This document shows, in pieces, positions 35,980 through 44,461 of a stretch of DNA of 64,000 nucleotides (positions are counted from its first letter, which is position 1; every line of letters starts with the position of its first letter). Under the pieces are notes generated by a model, which saw only the letters and a list, made by a program, of their open reading frames with translations, was not told the DNA's origin and made no database searches. The translations under genes and the position numbers were made by a program. The stretch covers positions 1 through 64,000 of the forward strand of contig CANMFM010000001.1 in the NCBI GenBank assembly GCA_947497175.1. The letters are read 5' to 3'. Origin of the DNA: an uncultured Aquimarina sp. Its GTDB lineage: Bacteria; Bacteroidota; Bacteroidia; Flavobacteriales; Flavobacteriaceae.

Positions 35980-37146
35980 TTGAAAACACTTCCTAATAAA
36001 CTTCAAAAGAAATTAGATCGACGTATAGAGAATAATGCGTTACGAACGCTCTCTTTGCAAAGTGATTTAATTGATTTTTCATCGAATGATTATTTGGGTT
36101 TTGCAGTAGACAAAAAAATTTTTGACAGGACGCATCAACTTCTCAAAGAAAAAAAAGCATTTCAAAATGGAGCCACGGGTTCTCGTCTTTTATCTGGAAA
36201 TCATCATCTTTATCACGAGACTGAGAAAATACTAGCCACTATTCATAATACTGAAGCAGCTTTGATTTTCAATTCTGGATATGATGCCAATGTGGGGTTT
36301 TTTTCTTCGGTTCCTCAAAAGGGCGATATCATTCTCTATGACGAATTAATTCATGCTTCCATTCGAGATGGTATCCAAATGAGTTATGCAAAAGCGTTTA
36401 AGTTTGCTCATAATGATATTTATGATTTAGTAAAAAAACTACAACATCATGCTGTAAACCACAAAAAGAGTGGCACTGAGCTTTTTGAAGTGTATATAGT
36501 TACAGAGTCTGTTTTCTCGATGGATGGCGATTCTCCCGATCTAAAAAAGTTTATAGAAGTCTGTGAGGATCATCAATGTCAGTTAATTGTAGATGAGGCA
36601 CATGCCACCGGCGTTTTTGGAGAGAAAGGTGTTGGTTTGCTTCAAGAATTGAAACTAGAAAGCAGAATATTTGCAAGAATCAATACTTTTGGTAAGGCAT
36701 TGGGGTGCCATGGAGCAGTAATTTTAGGTTCAGAAAACTTAAAAAGTTATCTAGTTAATTTTGCCAGGAGTTTTATATATACAACCGGATTGCCACCACA
36801 TTCTTTGGCAGCCATTCAATCTGGGTATTGGGCATTACAGAGTTCTTCAGAAATTGAAAAGCTTAAAGACAATATTCATTTTTTTAACCAGGCACTCAAG
36901 ATTAAAAATCTGGAGTCAAAATTTATAGAAAGCAACTCGGCAATACACTGTTGTATTGTTTCGGGAAATGAACATGTAAAAAACGTAGCTTTGAAAATTC
37001 AGAAAAACGGATTCGATGTAAAGCCCATTGTATCTCCTACGGTTCCCAAAGGAAAAGAACGATTGCGTTTTTGTCTTCATAGCTTTAATTCTAAAGAAGA
37101 AATTGGTGAAGTATTAGAGTTGTTAGCTACCTTTGTTTTAGATTAA
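35980..37146 (+). CDS. bioF: 8-amino-7-oxononanoate synthase (AON synthase)
   Basis: 388 residues from the TTG at 35980 (MKTLPNKLQKKLDRRIENNALR), where homologues begin; the frame extends to another TTG at 35944 but a promoter box interrupts that. PLP enzyme that joins pimeloyl-ACP (or -CoA) with alanine in biotin synthesis. Motifs: DFSSNDYLGFA, GATGSRLLSGNHHLYHETE, TESVFSMDGDSPDL, VDEAHATGVFGEKGVG, and the PLP lysine in INTFGKALGCHGAV. First gene of bioF-bioD-hydrolase-bioA, spaced 26 bases from bioD. Confidence 0.94.
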   Translation: MKTLPNKLQKKLDRRIENNALRTLSLQSDLIDFSSNDYLGFAVDKKIFDRTHQLLKEKKAFQNGATGSRLLSGNHHLYHETEKILATIHNTEAALIFNSGYDANVGFFSSVPQKGDIILYDELIHASIRDGIQMSYAKAFKFAHNDIYDLVKKLQHHAVNHKKSGTELFEVYIVTESVFSMDGDSPDLKKFIEVCEDHQCQLIVDEAHATGVFGEKGVGLLQELKLESRIFARINTFGKALGCHGAVILGSENLKSYLVNFARSFIYTTGLPPHSLAAIQSGYWALQSSSEIEKLKDNIHFFNQALKIKNLESKFIESNSAIHCCIVSGNEHVKNVALKIQKNGFDVKPIVSPTVPKGKERLRFCLHSFNSKEEIGEVLELLATFVLD

Positions 37147-37172
37147 AATAATAACGTAGACATACGAAGTTT

Positions 37173-37790
37173 ATGAAAAGAATATTCATTACCGGAATAG
37201 GAACTGAAGTTGGAAAAACAATAACCTCGGCGGTTGTAGTCGAAGCATTGCAGGCAGATTATTTTAAGCCGATACAAGCAGGAGATTTAGACTTTTCTGA
37301 CACCGACAAGGTGAGGCGACTTATATCCAATCCAAAATCACATTTTCATAACAATAGTTATGCACTACACACCCCAATGAGTCCACATGCCGCCGCAGAA
37401 ATTGATGGAATAACTATTGATACCGATAAAATTATTCTTCCGCAAACAGATAATAATTTAGTAATTGAGGGCGCAGGAGGGTTATTGGTACCCCTTAATG
37501 ATAATGAAACCATTTTAGACTTGATCACCCCAGATTACAAAGTGATTGTAGTGTCTAGGCATTATTTAGGCAGTATTAATCACACGTTAATGACGATTAA
37601 TATCTTGAAGAATAAAGGATACAATCCTGCTATTATTTTTAATGGAGAAGAGCACAAAACGACAGAAGATATAATTAAAAAAATGACAGGAGTTAAAGTA
37701 ATTGGTAGAATTAACAACGAACCCTACTTTGATGCGATGGTGATTAACGAGTATGCCGAATTGTTTAAAGAAACGTTAGAATCGCTTTAA
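37173..37790 (+). CDS. bioD: dethiobiotin synthetase
   Basis: 205 residues. ATP-dependent carboxylation of diaminopelargonate to dethiobiotin. P-loop GIGTEVGKT (8-16), substrate region YFKPIQAGD (residues 30-38), SPHAAAEIDG and EGAGGLLVPLNDNE (94-107). A little shorter than the E. coli protein (225) but complete. It follows bioF. The spacer after it (37791-37861) has a fragment GTCATTCTGGTGAGCC that may be the remnant of a REP-like element. Confidence 0.94.
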   Translation: MKRIFITGIGTEVGKTITSAVVVEALQADYFKPIQAGDLDFSDTDKVRRLISNPKSHFHNNSYALHTPMSPHAAAEIDGITIDTDKIILPQTDNNLVIEGAGGLLVPLNDNETILDLITPDYKVIVVSRHYLGSINHTLMTINILKNKGYNPAIIFNGEEHKTTEDIIKKMTGVKVIGRINNEPYFDAMVINEYAELFKETLESL

Positions 37791-37861
37791 TATGTCATTC
37801 TGGTGAGCCACATTGAATATGTAAAAATGTAGGTATGAATCCAAAAAAGGAATAAAAAACA

Positions 37862-38395
37862 ATGAAACCAAGGTTAATCCTACTGTCCGATTTATGGGGA
37901 GTTGAAAAATCTAAATGGATACATAGTTATATTGAGGTTTTAAGCCCATTTTTTGAAATCAAGATATATGATTGTTGTTGTTTGGGAGAAATAAATAATT
38001 TGGATAAGAAGGAGTATGTAATACATGAAGAATTTATCAATACCGGAATCACTATTGCTTCAGAAAAACTGGTAAAACTTGAAACCAAGAAAGTAAGCAT
38101 TTTAGCGTTTAGTATTGGTGGAACAATTGCATGGAAAGCGGCATCAAAAGGATTGTGGATTGATAAGCTATATGCAGTGTCTTCAACAAGGTTGAGATAT
38201 GAGATAAAGCGCCCAAACTGTAACATTATCCTTCATTATGGCGATAAGGATCAGTATAGGCCAGATACGAATTGGTTTGAAATGTTTGCCATAGAAGAAA
38301 AAATTTGGCAAAATAAGAATCATCAGATGTATTCTGATGTTGATTTTATATATCAAATAAGTAAAGAAATTATTAGAGCACAAATTCGGCATTAA
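37862..38395 (+). CDS. small alpha/beta hydrolase in the biotin cluster
   Basis: 177 residues, very short for the fold. No named family recognised. Features: first strand RLILLSDLWG (4-13), nucleophile elbow ILAFSIGGTIAW (80-91) with Ser84 (A-x-S-x-G in place of G-x-S-x-G), acid loop ILHYGDKDQYRPD (123-135, Asp128 or 130), and candidate His154 in NKNHQMYSDVDF. So a complete catalytic triad is plausible. Position between bioD and bioA, with no bioH, bioG, bioJ or bioK in the window, makes it a candidate pimeloyl-ACP methyl ester esterase or thioesterase of biotin synthesis (inference). It starts 71 bases after bioD and ends 14 bases before bioA. Confidence 0.65.
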   Translation: MKPRLILLSDLWGVEKSKWIHSYIEVLSPFFEIKIYDCCCLGEINNLDKKEYVIHEEFINTGITIASEKLVKLETKKVSILAFSIGGTIAWKAASKGLWIDKLYAVSSTRLRYEIKRPNCNIILHYGDKDQYRPDTNWFEMFAIEEKIWQNKNHQMYSDVDFIYQISKEIIRAQIRH

Positions 38396-38409
38396 AATAT
38401 CTGTGCAAA

Positions 38410-39699
38410 ATGAACGCTAGTAGTACCAAAATTATGACGTTAAAAGAAAGAGATAAAAAACACCTTTGGCACCCACTAACTCAACATAAAATTCATCCAG
38501 AGGCATTACCTATCGTAAAAGCTAAAGGAGCGGTTTTGTATGATGAAGATGGTATAGCATATATCGATGGGATAGCATCATGGTACACTGCTATGTATGG
38601 CCATTGTAATGATTATATTCTAAACAAGGCACAACAGCAGATGCGGCAACTGGATCAGATCGTGTTTTCTGGATTTACTCACCAACCCGCTATTCGATTA
38701 TCAGAAGAGTTGATCAAGATTTTACCTGATAATCAGGAAAAGATATTTTTCTCAGATAATGGATCGACGGCCAATGAAGTAGGAATTAAAATGGCACTGC
38801 AATACCATTTTAACAAAGGAGAGAAACGAAATACAATTATCGCATTTGAAGATGGTTTTCATGGAGATACTTTTGGAGCCATGTCTGCATCAGGTTTATC
38901 AGTGTATAATGGTCCTTTCGAAGATTTTTTTATTGATGTAAAACGTATACCTACTCCAAATTCAGAGAATATTGAAAGTGTTTTAACGCTATTACATTCG
39001 ATCATAGAAACTCATGAAGTAGCTGCGTTTATTTATGAGCCATTAGTGCAGGGGGCAAATGCGATGCATATGTTCGAAGCAGAATATCTAGATCAAATCC
39101 TTAAAATTTGCAAGGGATGTGCAATTATTACTATCGCCGATGAGGTGATGACCGGTTTTGGTAAAACAGGTAAAAACTTTGCTTCTGATCATATAGAAAC
39201 AAAACCTGATATTATTTCTATGTCCAAAGCGCTCACAGCAGGATTTGTACCTATGGCGATTACCAGCTGTACCCAAGAAATTTATGATGCATTTCTGGAT
39301 GATTCTGTAGGTAAAGCTTTTTTTCATGCACACACCTACTCTGCTAATCCAATTGCGTGTGCAGTTGCGATCGCAGGGATAGAATTATTACATTCTGAAG
39401 AAATTCAGGAGAATATCCAGAGAATTGTTAAATCCCATAAACAGTTTAACGATAAAATTAAAGATCACCCCAAGGTAAAAACCACCCGTCAAAAAGGAAT
39501 TATATATGCTCTAGATCTCAACATTGATATGGATCGATATGGCAAGAAACGATATGAAATTTTTAATCACTTTATGAAACAGCGTATCTTTTTGAGGCCA
39601 TTAGGGAATACTATTTATATTCTTGCTCCATACGTGATTACAAACAAGCAACTAAAACAGCTATATGATGGAATTATAGATTTATTAGAAATAGTGTAA
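38410..39699 (+). CDS. bioA: adenosylmethionine--8-amino-7-oxononanoate aminotransferase
   Basis: 429 residues. PLP aminotransferase converting AON to diaminopelargonate. Motifs: HLWHPLTQHK (18-27), DGIASWYTAMYGHCN, FFSDNGSTANEVGIKMA, EDGFHGDTFGAMSASG, IADEVMTGFGKTGKNFA and the PLP Lys in ISMSKALTAGF. The HPLTQH and WYTAMYGH motifs are specific to BioA versus other class III transaminases. Last gene of the first biotin block; the next plus-strand gene (ketosynthase) has its own promoter. Confidence 0.95.
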   Translation: MNASSTKIMTLKERDKKHLWHPLTQHKIHPEALPIVKAKGAVLYDEDGIAYIDGIASWYTAMYGHCNDYILNKAQQQMRQLDQIVFSGFTHQPAIRLSEELIKILPDNQEKIFFSDNGSTANEVGIKMALQYHFNKGEKRNTIIAFEDGFHGDTFGAMSASGLSVYNGPFEDFFIDVKRIPTPNSENIESVLTLLHSIIETHEVAAFIYEPLVQGANAMHMFEAEYLDQILKICKGCAIITIADEVMTGFGKTGKNFASDHIETKPDIISMSKALTAGFVPMAITSCTQEIYDAFLDDSVGKAFFHAHTYSANPIACAVAIAGIELLHSEEIQENIQRIVKSHKQFNDKIKDHPKVKTTRQKGIIYALDLNIDMDRYGKKRYEIFNHFMKQRIFLRPLGNTIYILAPYVITNKQLKQLYDGIIDLLEIV

Positions 39700-39704
39700 G
39701 ATCA

Positions 39705-40136
39705 TCAATAGTTCTGTTCATATCCTAACAGATCAATTTGCTCATCAGTTTCAGAAATAATAACATACATTTCAGTATAGGTCCATTTATCATTTCGTTT
39801 AGTGCCCACCACATATAATTGTGCTTCTCCATTTGGACCTTTTATAGGTATAGAAATATCAGCCGATCCAACATTATTTTTATAGGATAAGTTTCCATTC
39901 ATAATACCATTGGTTTCTATAGGTTCTCCTAATATATTTACTACATATTCATCTTTGTTTACCATCGATAGAGCATCCTTATAAGGAACAGACTCTGTTA
40001 TGAGTTCGCTTACTCCAAATAAGACAGAGCCTAGAAAAACAAAAAACAATATAATTATAGTAAGGCAACCTCCAACAGGAACTGCCCATCCCCAATTTCT
40101 GCTAAACCAACTTTTGTGTTGTATGTGATCGTTCAT
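39705..40136 (-). CDS. Coa1 family membrane protein
   Basis: 143 residues from the ATG at 40136 (the frame runs to 40205 but the extra 23 residues look non-coding). One N-terminal transmembrane helix (WAVPVGGCLTIIILFFVFLGSVLFGV), then a soluble domain of the cytochrome oxidase complex assembly (Coa1) family: VPYKDALSMVNKDEYVVNILGEPIETNGIMNGNLSYKNNVGSADISIPIKGPNGEA. The GEP-I-x2-G pattern and the ADISIPIKGPNG strand are typical. Function in bacteria unknown. It is encoded on the opposite strand in the middle of the biotin cluster and splits it in two. Confidence 0.8.
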   Translation of the reverse strand: MNDHIQHKSWFSRNWGWAVPVGGCLTIIILFFVFLGSVLFGVSELITESVPYKDALSMVNKDEYVVNILGEPIETNGIMNGNLSYKNNVGSADISIPIKGPNGEAQLYVVGTKRNDKWTYTEMYVIISETDEQIDLLGYEQNY

Positions 40137-40247
40137 AGTGAGTTGCAAAATAATTTGTGTTAAAGATAAGTATCCAAAATTTATTTTTGTTACTAATATT
40201 ATCATTTAAAGTATTGCAAAAAACATAAAAATTATTGAACAAACTCC

Positions 40248-40255
40248 TACATTTG
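40248..40255 (+). promoter_or_regulatory. -7 promoter box of the ketosynthase gene
   Basis: TACATTTG, perfect TAnnTTTG, 14 bases before the TTG start at 40270. Confidence 0.6.
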
Positions 40256-40269
40256 CCAAAACGTAAAAA

Positions 40270-41433
40270 TTGCAGCAAACAATATCAATAACTGGGATTT
40301 CTTCTGTTTCTTCTTTAGGAATTTCTTCTGAGGAGATATGGAAAAGATATAAAGATCAGAAGCATTGTATTTCTTTCAAAGATTTTGGTGGGGAACAAAC
40401 GCCAATAGCAAAACTAAGTAAAGACGTACAACGAGTGATTGATAATTTAAGAAATGAGAATCATCACTTTGAATCACTAGACGATTCTGTACTTTTTGGA
40501 GTGTACGCCGCTAGACAGGCTGTTAAAAATGCTCAATGGCAAGATCATTTTGATTTTGGCATTAACATTGGCTCTTCAAGAGGAGCAACAGGGCTTTTTG
40601 AGAAATATCACAAAGAATTTCTTGAAAACGGAAAATCAGCAACTTTAAGTTCGCCTACAACTACATTAGGAAACATTTCATCATGGATTGCTCATGATTT
40701 GCAAACCAATGGGCCGGTAATTAGTCATTCGATTACGTGTTCAACGGCATTGCATGCTGTGCTTAACGGTGTTGCCTGGCTGCAATCGGGATTAGCCAAT
40801 ACGTTTTTGGTGGGTGGAAGCGAAGCCCCTTTAACAGCGTTTACTATCGCTCAAATGAAAGCATTAAAAATTTATGCCTCAGAGAGCACGTCTAATTACC
40901 CTTGTCAGGCATTAAATTTGGAGAAAAAAAGAAACTCTATGTTTCTTGGTGAAGGAGCCGCTGTAGCATGTTTAGAAAGAGGATATCAAGAAAATGCATT
41001 GGCTCTCATAAAAGGGATTGGGTATGCGACAGAACCCTTAAAACACAATATATCGATATCTTCAGAAGCTGACTGTTTTCAAAAGTCTATGAAAATGGCA
41101 TTAGGAGATATTTCTGTTGATAAAATTGATGCGATAGTTATGCATGCTCCAGGAACTGTAAAAGGTGATCTGGCAGAATACAATGCAATAAAAGCTGTTT
41201 TTGGTGGCACTATTCCTGCGCTAACAACTAATAAATGGAAAATAGGCCATACATTTGGTGCTAGTGGAATATTAAGCCTTGAGTTAGCAATTCTAATGTT
41301 AAAATATCAAGAATTCATTCCAGTTCCATTTATAGAGAACAAGAGTATGCCACAAAAGTTGAATAAAATTATAATAAATGCTGTTGGCTTTGGAGGAAAC
41401 GCAGTTAGTATACTGCTAGAATCTAACGCATAG
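40270..41433 (+). CDS. FabF-like beta-ketoacyl synthase in the biotin cluster
   Basis: 387 residues from a TTG. Thiolase-fold condensing enzyme of the FabB/FabF class with the full C-H-H triad: Cys157 (SITCSTALHA), His292 (MHAPGT) and His327 (WKIGHTFGASG). It is shorter and more divergent than housekeeping FabF (about 415). The position between bioA and bioB suggests a role in making the pimeloyl chain, for example elongating a modified or dicarboxylic starter; this is inference. BioZ, the known ketosynthase of biotin synthesis, is a FabH-like protein with a C-H-N triad, so this would be a different solution. Confidence 0.85.
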   Translation: MQQTISITGISSVSSLGISSEEIWKRYKDQKHCISFKDFGGEQTPIAKLSKDVQRVIDNLRNENHHFESLDDSVLFGVYAARQAVKNAQWQDHFDFGINIGSSRGATGLFEKYHKEFLENGKSATLSSPTTTLGNISSWIAHDLQTNGPVISHSITCSTALHAVLNGVAWLQSGLANTFLVGGSEAPLTAFTIAQMKALKIYASESTSNYPCQALNLEKKRNSMFLGEGAAVACLERGYQENALALIKGIGYATEPLKHNISISSEADCFQKSMKMALGDISVDKIDAIVMHAPGTVKGDLAEYNAIKAVFGGTIPALTTNKWKIGHTFGASGILSLELAILMLKYQEFIPVPFIENKSMPQKLNKIIINAVGFGGNAVSILLESNA

Positions 41434-41490
41434 AATTAACACCCTTAACTATAAATTATAACTTAAACCAAGTGAATTTGATCATCGTAA

Positions 41491-41523
41491 TTTGTGTTTT
41501 TTGAAAGGAAACAATTACTTTTG
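41491..41523 (+). promoter_or_regulatory. bioB promoter
   Basis: TTTG (41491-41494), 21 bases, TACTTTTG (41516-41523). Both elements are good. The predicted start at about 41528 excludes the longer bioB frame from 41494 and supports the ATG at 41545. Confidence 0.65.
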
Positions 41524-41544
41524 ATGATTCACATACCTTATTTT

Positions 41545-42648
41545 ATGAGCGTTATTAGACACGATTGGACCAAAGAAGAGATTTTAGATATCTATAATAA
41601 ACCCTTAATGGACTTGCTGTATGAAGCAGCAAGTATTCATAGAGAACATCATGATCCTAATACAGTACAGGTATCAACCTTGCTATCCATAAAAACAGGA
41701 GGGTGTCCGGAAGATTGCGGATACTGTCCTCAGGCTGCACGTTATCATACAGATATAGAAGGAAATGACCTTATGAGTGTGCAACAAGTAAAAGCTCAGG
41801 CACTTCGCGCAAAAGCTTCGGGTAGTTCACGAGTGTGTATGGGTGCTGCTTGGCGTAATGTTAAAGATGGTCAGGAATTCGATAATGTTTTAGAGATGGT
41901 GCGTACCATCAATAAGCTGGATATGGAAGTGTGTTGTACACTAGGAATGATTACAGAAAATCAAGCTCAACGCCTTGCCGAGGCTGGATTGTATGCTTAT
42001 AATCATAACCTGGATACTTCTGAAGAATATTATAAAGAAGTGATTTCTACCCGAGGATATGAAGATCGTTTGCAAACCATAGACAATGTGCGTAAAACAA
42101 ATGTAACAGTTTGTAGTGGTGGTATTATTGGTATGGGAGAAAATGTTGAAGACCGAGCAGGAATGTTAGTAGCATTGTCTAAACTAAACCCTCAGCCCGA
42201 ATCAGTACCTATTAATGCATTGGTTGCTGTAGAAGGTACGCCCATGGAAGATGAAAAACCTGTAGCCATTTGGGAAATGATAAGAATGGTAGCAACAACC
42301 AGGATTATTATGCCAAAAACTCAAGTTCGACTTTCGGCAGGAAGAACAGAAATGAGTAGAGAAGGACAAGCCATGTGTTTCTTTGCAGGAGCTAATTCTA
42401 TTTTTGCTGGTGATAAATTGTTGACCACTCCTAATCCCGATGTAAACGAAGATATGGAAATGTTTAAGATGTTAGGTCTTAATCCTCAAAAACCATTTGT
42501 AAAGAAAGCACAACCAGAAACTATTGAAGCTAGAGATTCAAAGTTTGAACCTCTGGGAGAAAAACCAAAATGGTCTAGGCCAGATCACACTATCGACAGA
42601 AACGAAACTGCTAAACAAAAAGCGAAAGGTATTGTTGCTGATAAATGA
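41545..42648 (+). CDS. bioB: biotin synthase
   Basis: 367 residues from the ATG at 41545 (MSVIRHDWTKEEILDIYNKP), where homologues begin. Radical SAM enzyme that inserts sulfur into dethiobiotin. The [4Fe-4S] motif is CPEDCGYC (C-x3-C-x2-C); cluster-2 and substrate residues lie in SSRVCMGAAWR, CCTLGMI, YNHNLDTSEEYY, CSGGIIGMGE and RLSAGRTEM (Arg ligand). The C-terminal extension of about 30 residues is basic and common in Bacteroidota. Own promoter, so it can be regulated separately from bioFDA. Confidence 0.97.
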   Translation: MSVIRHDWTKEEILDIYNKPLMDLLYEAASIHREHHDPNTVQVSTLLSIKTGGCPEDCGYCPQAARYHTDIEGNDLMSVQQVKAQALRAKASGSSRVCMGAAWRNVKDGQEFDNVLEMVRTINKLDMEVCCTLGMITENQAQRLAEAGLYAYNHNLDTSEEYYKEVISTRGYEDRLQTIDNVRKTNVTVCSGGIIGMGENVEDRAGMLVALSKLNPQPESVPINALVAVEGTPMEDEKPVAIWEMIRMVATTRIIMPKTQVRLSAGRTEMSREGQAMCFFAGANSIFAGDKLLTTPNPDVNEDMEMFKMLGLNPQKPFVKKAQPETIEARDSKFEPLGEKPKWSRPDHTIDRNETAKQKAKGIVADK

Positions 42649-42702
42649 AAGTATAACTAGTATCATTGATAATGTAGGGTTTTAAACTTATTTTCATAAT
42701 CC

Positions 42703-43572
42703 ATGGAATTAAATTTAGAGCAAATACAAAGAGTGGAAACGATTACCAAAGAAGACTTTCTAGGTACTTATGTTGCACGGCAAAAACCTGTCGTAATAGA
42801 GCACTTGATAGATGATTGGCCAGCATATCAAAAGTGGAATTTACAGTATCTCAAACAATTAGCAGGCGATAGAATTGTACCATTGTATGATGATAGGCCA
42901 GTAGCATCAGAACGTAAATTTAATGAGCCTCATGCAAGTATGAACATGAGCGATTATATCGATTTACTCAATAAAAAACCCACGAATTATCGTATTTTTC
43001 TATATAATTTACTTAAAGAAGTACCAGAACTTCAGAATGATTTTAGGTACCCCAACCTGGGGCTAAAATTTATGAAGAAATTACCTTTTTTGTTTTTTGG
43101 CGGTAGTGGTGCTAAAGTATTTATGCATTACGATATCGATTTGGCTAATATTCTTCATTTTCATTTTCATGGGAAAAAACAGTGTATCTTATTTCCGCCC
43201 TCAGAAACCAAATACTTATATAAGGTACCACATTCATTGATCTCTCATGAAGATATAGATTTTACAGATCCGAATTTTGAGAAATGGCCGGCTTTAAAAA
43301 AAGCCAAAGGCTATATTACAGAGTTAAAGCACGGAGAAACCTTATACATGCCCGAGGGGTATTGGCATCAGATGACGTACATGACTCCTGGCTTTTCAAT
43401 GAGTATCCGGTCAGTAGCTAAAAATATGAGTAATTTTACCGAAGCGACATATAATGTTTTTATAATGAGGTATCTTGATAACTTTATGCGTAAAATTAAA
43501 GGGCCAAAATGGATAGAGTATAAAAATTTAAAAGCTATATCCAGAACAAATAAAATTAATGGCTATGACTAG
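42703..43572 (+). CDS. cupin-like (JmjC-type) oxygenase
   Basis: 289 residues. Cupin_8/JmjC fold of 2-oxoglutarate and Fe(II)-dependent hydroxylases. N-terminal TYVARQKPVVIEHLIDDWPAYQKW is the typical lead-in. The iron triad is His-x-Asp in KVFMHYDIDLANILHFHFHG (about 140-160) and the distal His in MPEGYWHQMTYM (about 220-231). IRSVAKN near the end is the usual co-substrate strand. Likely a protein or small-molecule hydroxylase; target unknown. Its TAG overlaps the stop of recX on the other strand in the palindrome CTAG. Confidence 0.87.
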   Translation: MELNLEQIQRVETITKEDFLGTYVARQKPVVIEHLIDDWPAYQKWNLQYLKQLAGDRIVPLYDDRPVASERKFNEPHASMNMSDYIDLLNKKPTNYRIFLYNLLKEVPELQNDFRYPNLGLKFMKKLPFLFFGGSGAKVFMHYDIDLANILHFHFHGKKQCILFPPSETKYLYKVPHSLISHEDIDFTDPNFEKWPALKKAKGYITELKHGETLYMPEGYWHQMTYMTPGFSMSIRSVAKNMSNFTEATYNVFIMRYLDNFMRKIKGPKWIEYKNLKAISRTNKINGYD

Positions 43573-44051
43573 AAAGGAATGAGCTCATTTACTTTTTCAT
43601 ATACCAGGTCTGTTTCCCAGCCTCTATACAAAAGATAATCAACTAACTTCTTTCGTTTTTTGTTTTTATCTGTTTCGTTAAGGGTGTTACACTTTTTCTC
43701 TGCAAGTTCATGAAAAGTTTGTAAGTACTCTTTTTCTGAGATTTCCTTTAAGGCCGTTTTTAGATTGTATTCAGAGATTCGCCTAAATTTTAGTTCTCTA
43801 AGGATTCGTTGTTTACCCCATTTTTTGATGTTAAATTTGCCTCTGGCATAGCTTTTGGCAAAGCGTTCTTCATTAAGAAAATTATATTCTAAAAGATGTA
43901 GGATTACTTTTTCTTTGGCCTCAGGAATCAACTTCATGGTATTGAGCTTATCTTCTATGTCTTTGTGACATCTTTCTTGATAGGCACAGTATCGCTCCAT
44001 TTTTTTAATGGCTTCGGTAAGCGTTATAGATTGTTTGGGTGATGTATACAT
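43569..44051 (-). CDS. recX: regulatory protein RecX
   Basis: 160 residues from the ATG at 44051. The frame extends to 44183 but the extra 44 residues do not resemble RecX, and a -7 box lies inside them. RecX binds RecA filaments and limits their extension. Typical three-helix repeats: LTEAIKKMERYCAYQERCHKDIEDKL, AKEKVILHLLEYNFLNEERFAKSYARGKFNIKKWGKQRILREL, and KKLVDYLLYRGWETDLVYEKV. TATCTTTG on the minus strand (44067 to 44060) ends only 8 bases before the ATG, so the leader would be very short. Convergent with the cupin gene, sharing CTAG. Confidence 0.92.
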   Translation of the reverse strand: MYTSPKQSITLTEAIKKMERYCAYQERCHKDIEDKLNTMKLIPEAKEKVILHLLEYNFLNEERFAKSYARGKFNIKKWGKQRILRELKFRRISEYNLKTALKEISEKEYLQTFHELAEKKCNTLNETDKNKKRKKLVDYLLYRGWETDLVYEKVNELIPF

Positions 44052-44067
44052 GGTAAATACAAAGATA

Positions 44068-44421
44068 GAAACCTTTTTGTTGTCTAGAAGTTCTTTGAAT
44101 ATCAATTTTCGTGATTGGTTCTGGTGGCTCAAGAATTTAATAGAAATTCCTCTGCGTAAAGGGCAGAGGAATCTAAAACTCAACTAACCAAATTTTGGAT
44201 GTCATTATGTGCGTATTTCAAATTTAACTTTAATTACGCCTACCCCTGGATGTTCAAGTAAATATTGGATTTTGAGACATAATAACGGCCTATATACATA
44301 TATGAATTTGGCATTTATAATGCAAGAATAAGACATGCTAGTATCATTTTTTGAAACTGGAAATATTTTTTCGATAAAATTTGTGCGGTATAGAACAGTC
44401 AGAAGACAAGAGTGTAGAAAC
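44068..44421. other. gap without a gene; one hairpin
   Basis: A perfect 10-bp stem ATTCCTCTGC (44146-44155) / GCAGAGGAAT (44163-44172) with a 7-base loop is present. On the minus strand a box TAAATTTG (44226 to 44219) lies about 50 bases upstream of it, so a short leftward RNA is possible but unsupported. A 72-codon minus frame at 44205-44423 shows no protein-like character. Confidence 0.3.
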
Positions 44422-44455
44422 AAAAAAACCCGGTTCTGTTAAGAAACCGGGTTTT
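44422..44455 (-). terminator. rho-independent terminator after rng
   Basis: Minus strand: AACCCGGTT, 9-base loop, AACCGGGTT, then T7. It lies 7 bases past the rng stop. Confidence 0.9.
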
Positions 44456-44461
44456 GTCTTA

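Noticed and set aside
37791-37815. GTCATTCTGGTGAGCC after bioD as a REP-like element
   Set aside because: Only the left part is similar to the repeat and there is no inverted arm.
44052-44183. 44-codon N-terminal extension of recX
   Set aside because: It contains the likely promoter box and has no RecX similarity.
44205-44423. A 72-codon minus-strand frame between recX and rng
   Set aside because: Composition is not protein-like, no family resemblance, no promoter in position, and it runs into the rng terminator region.
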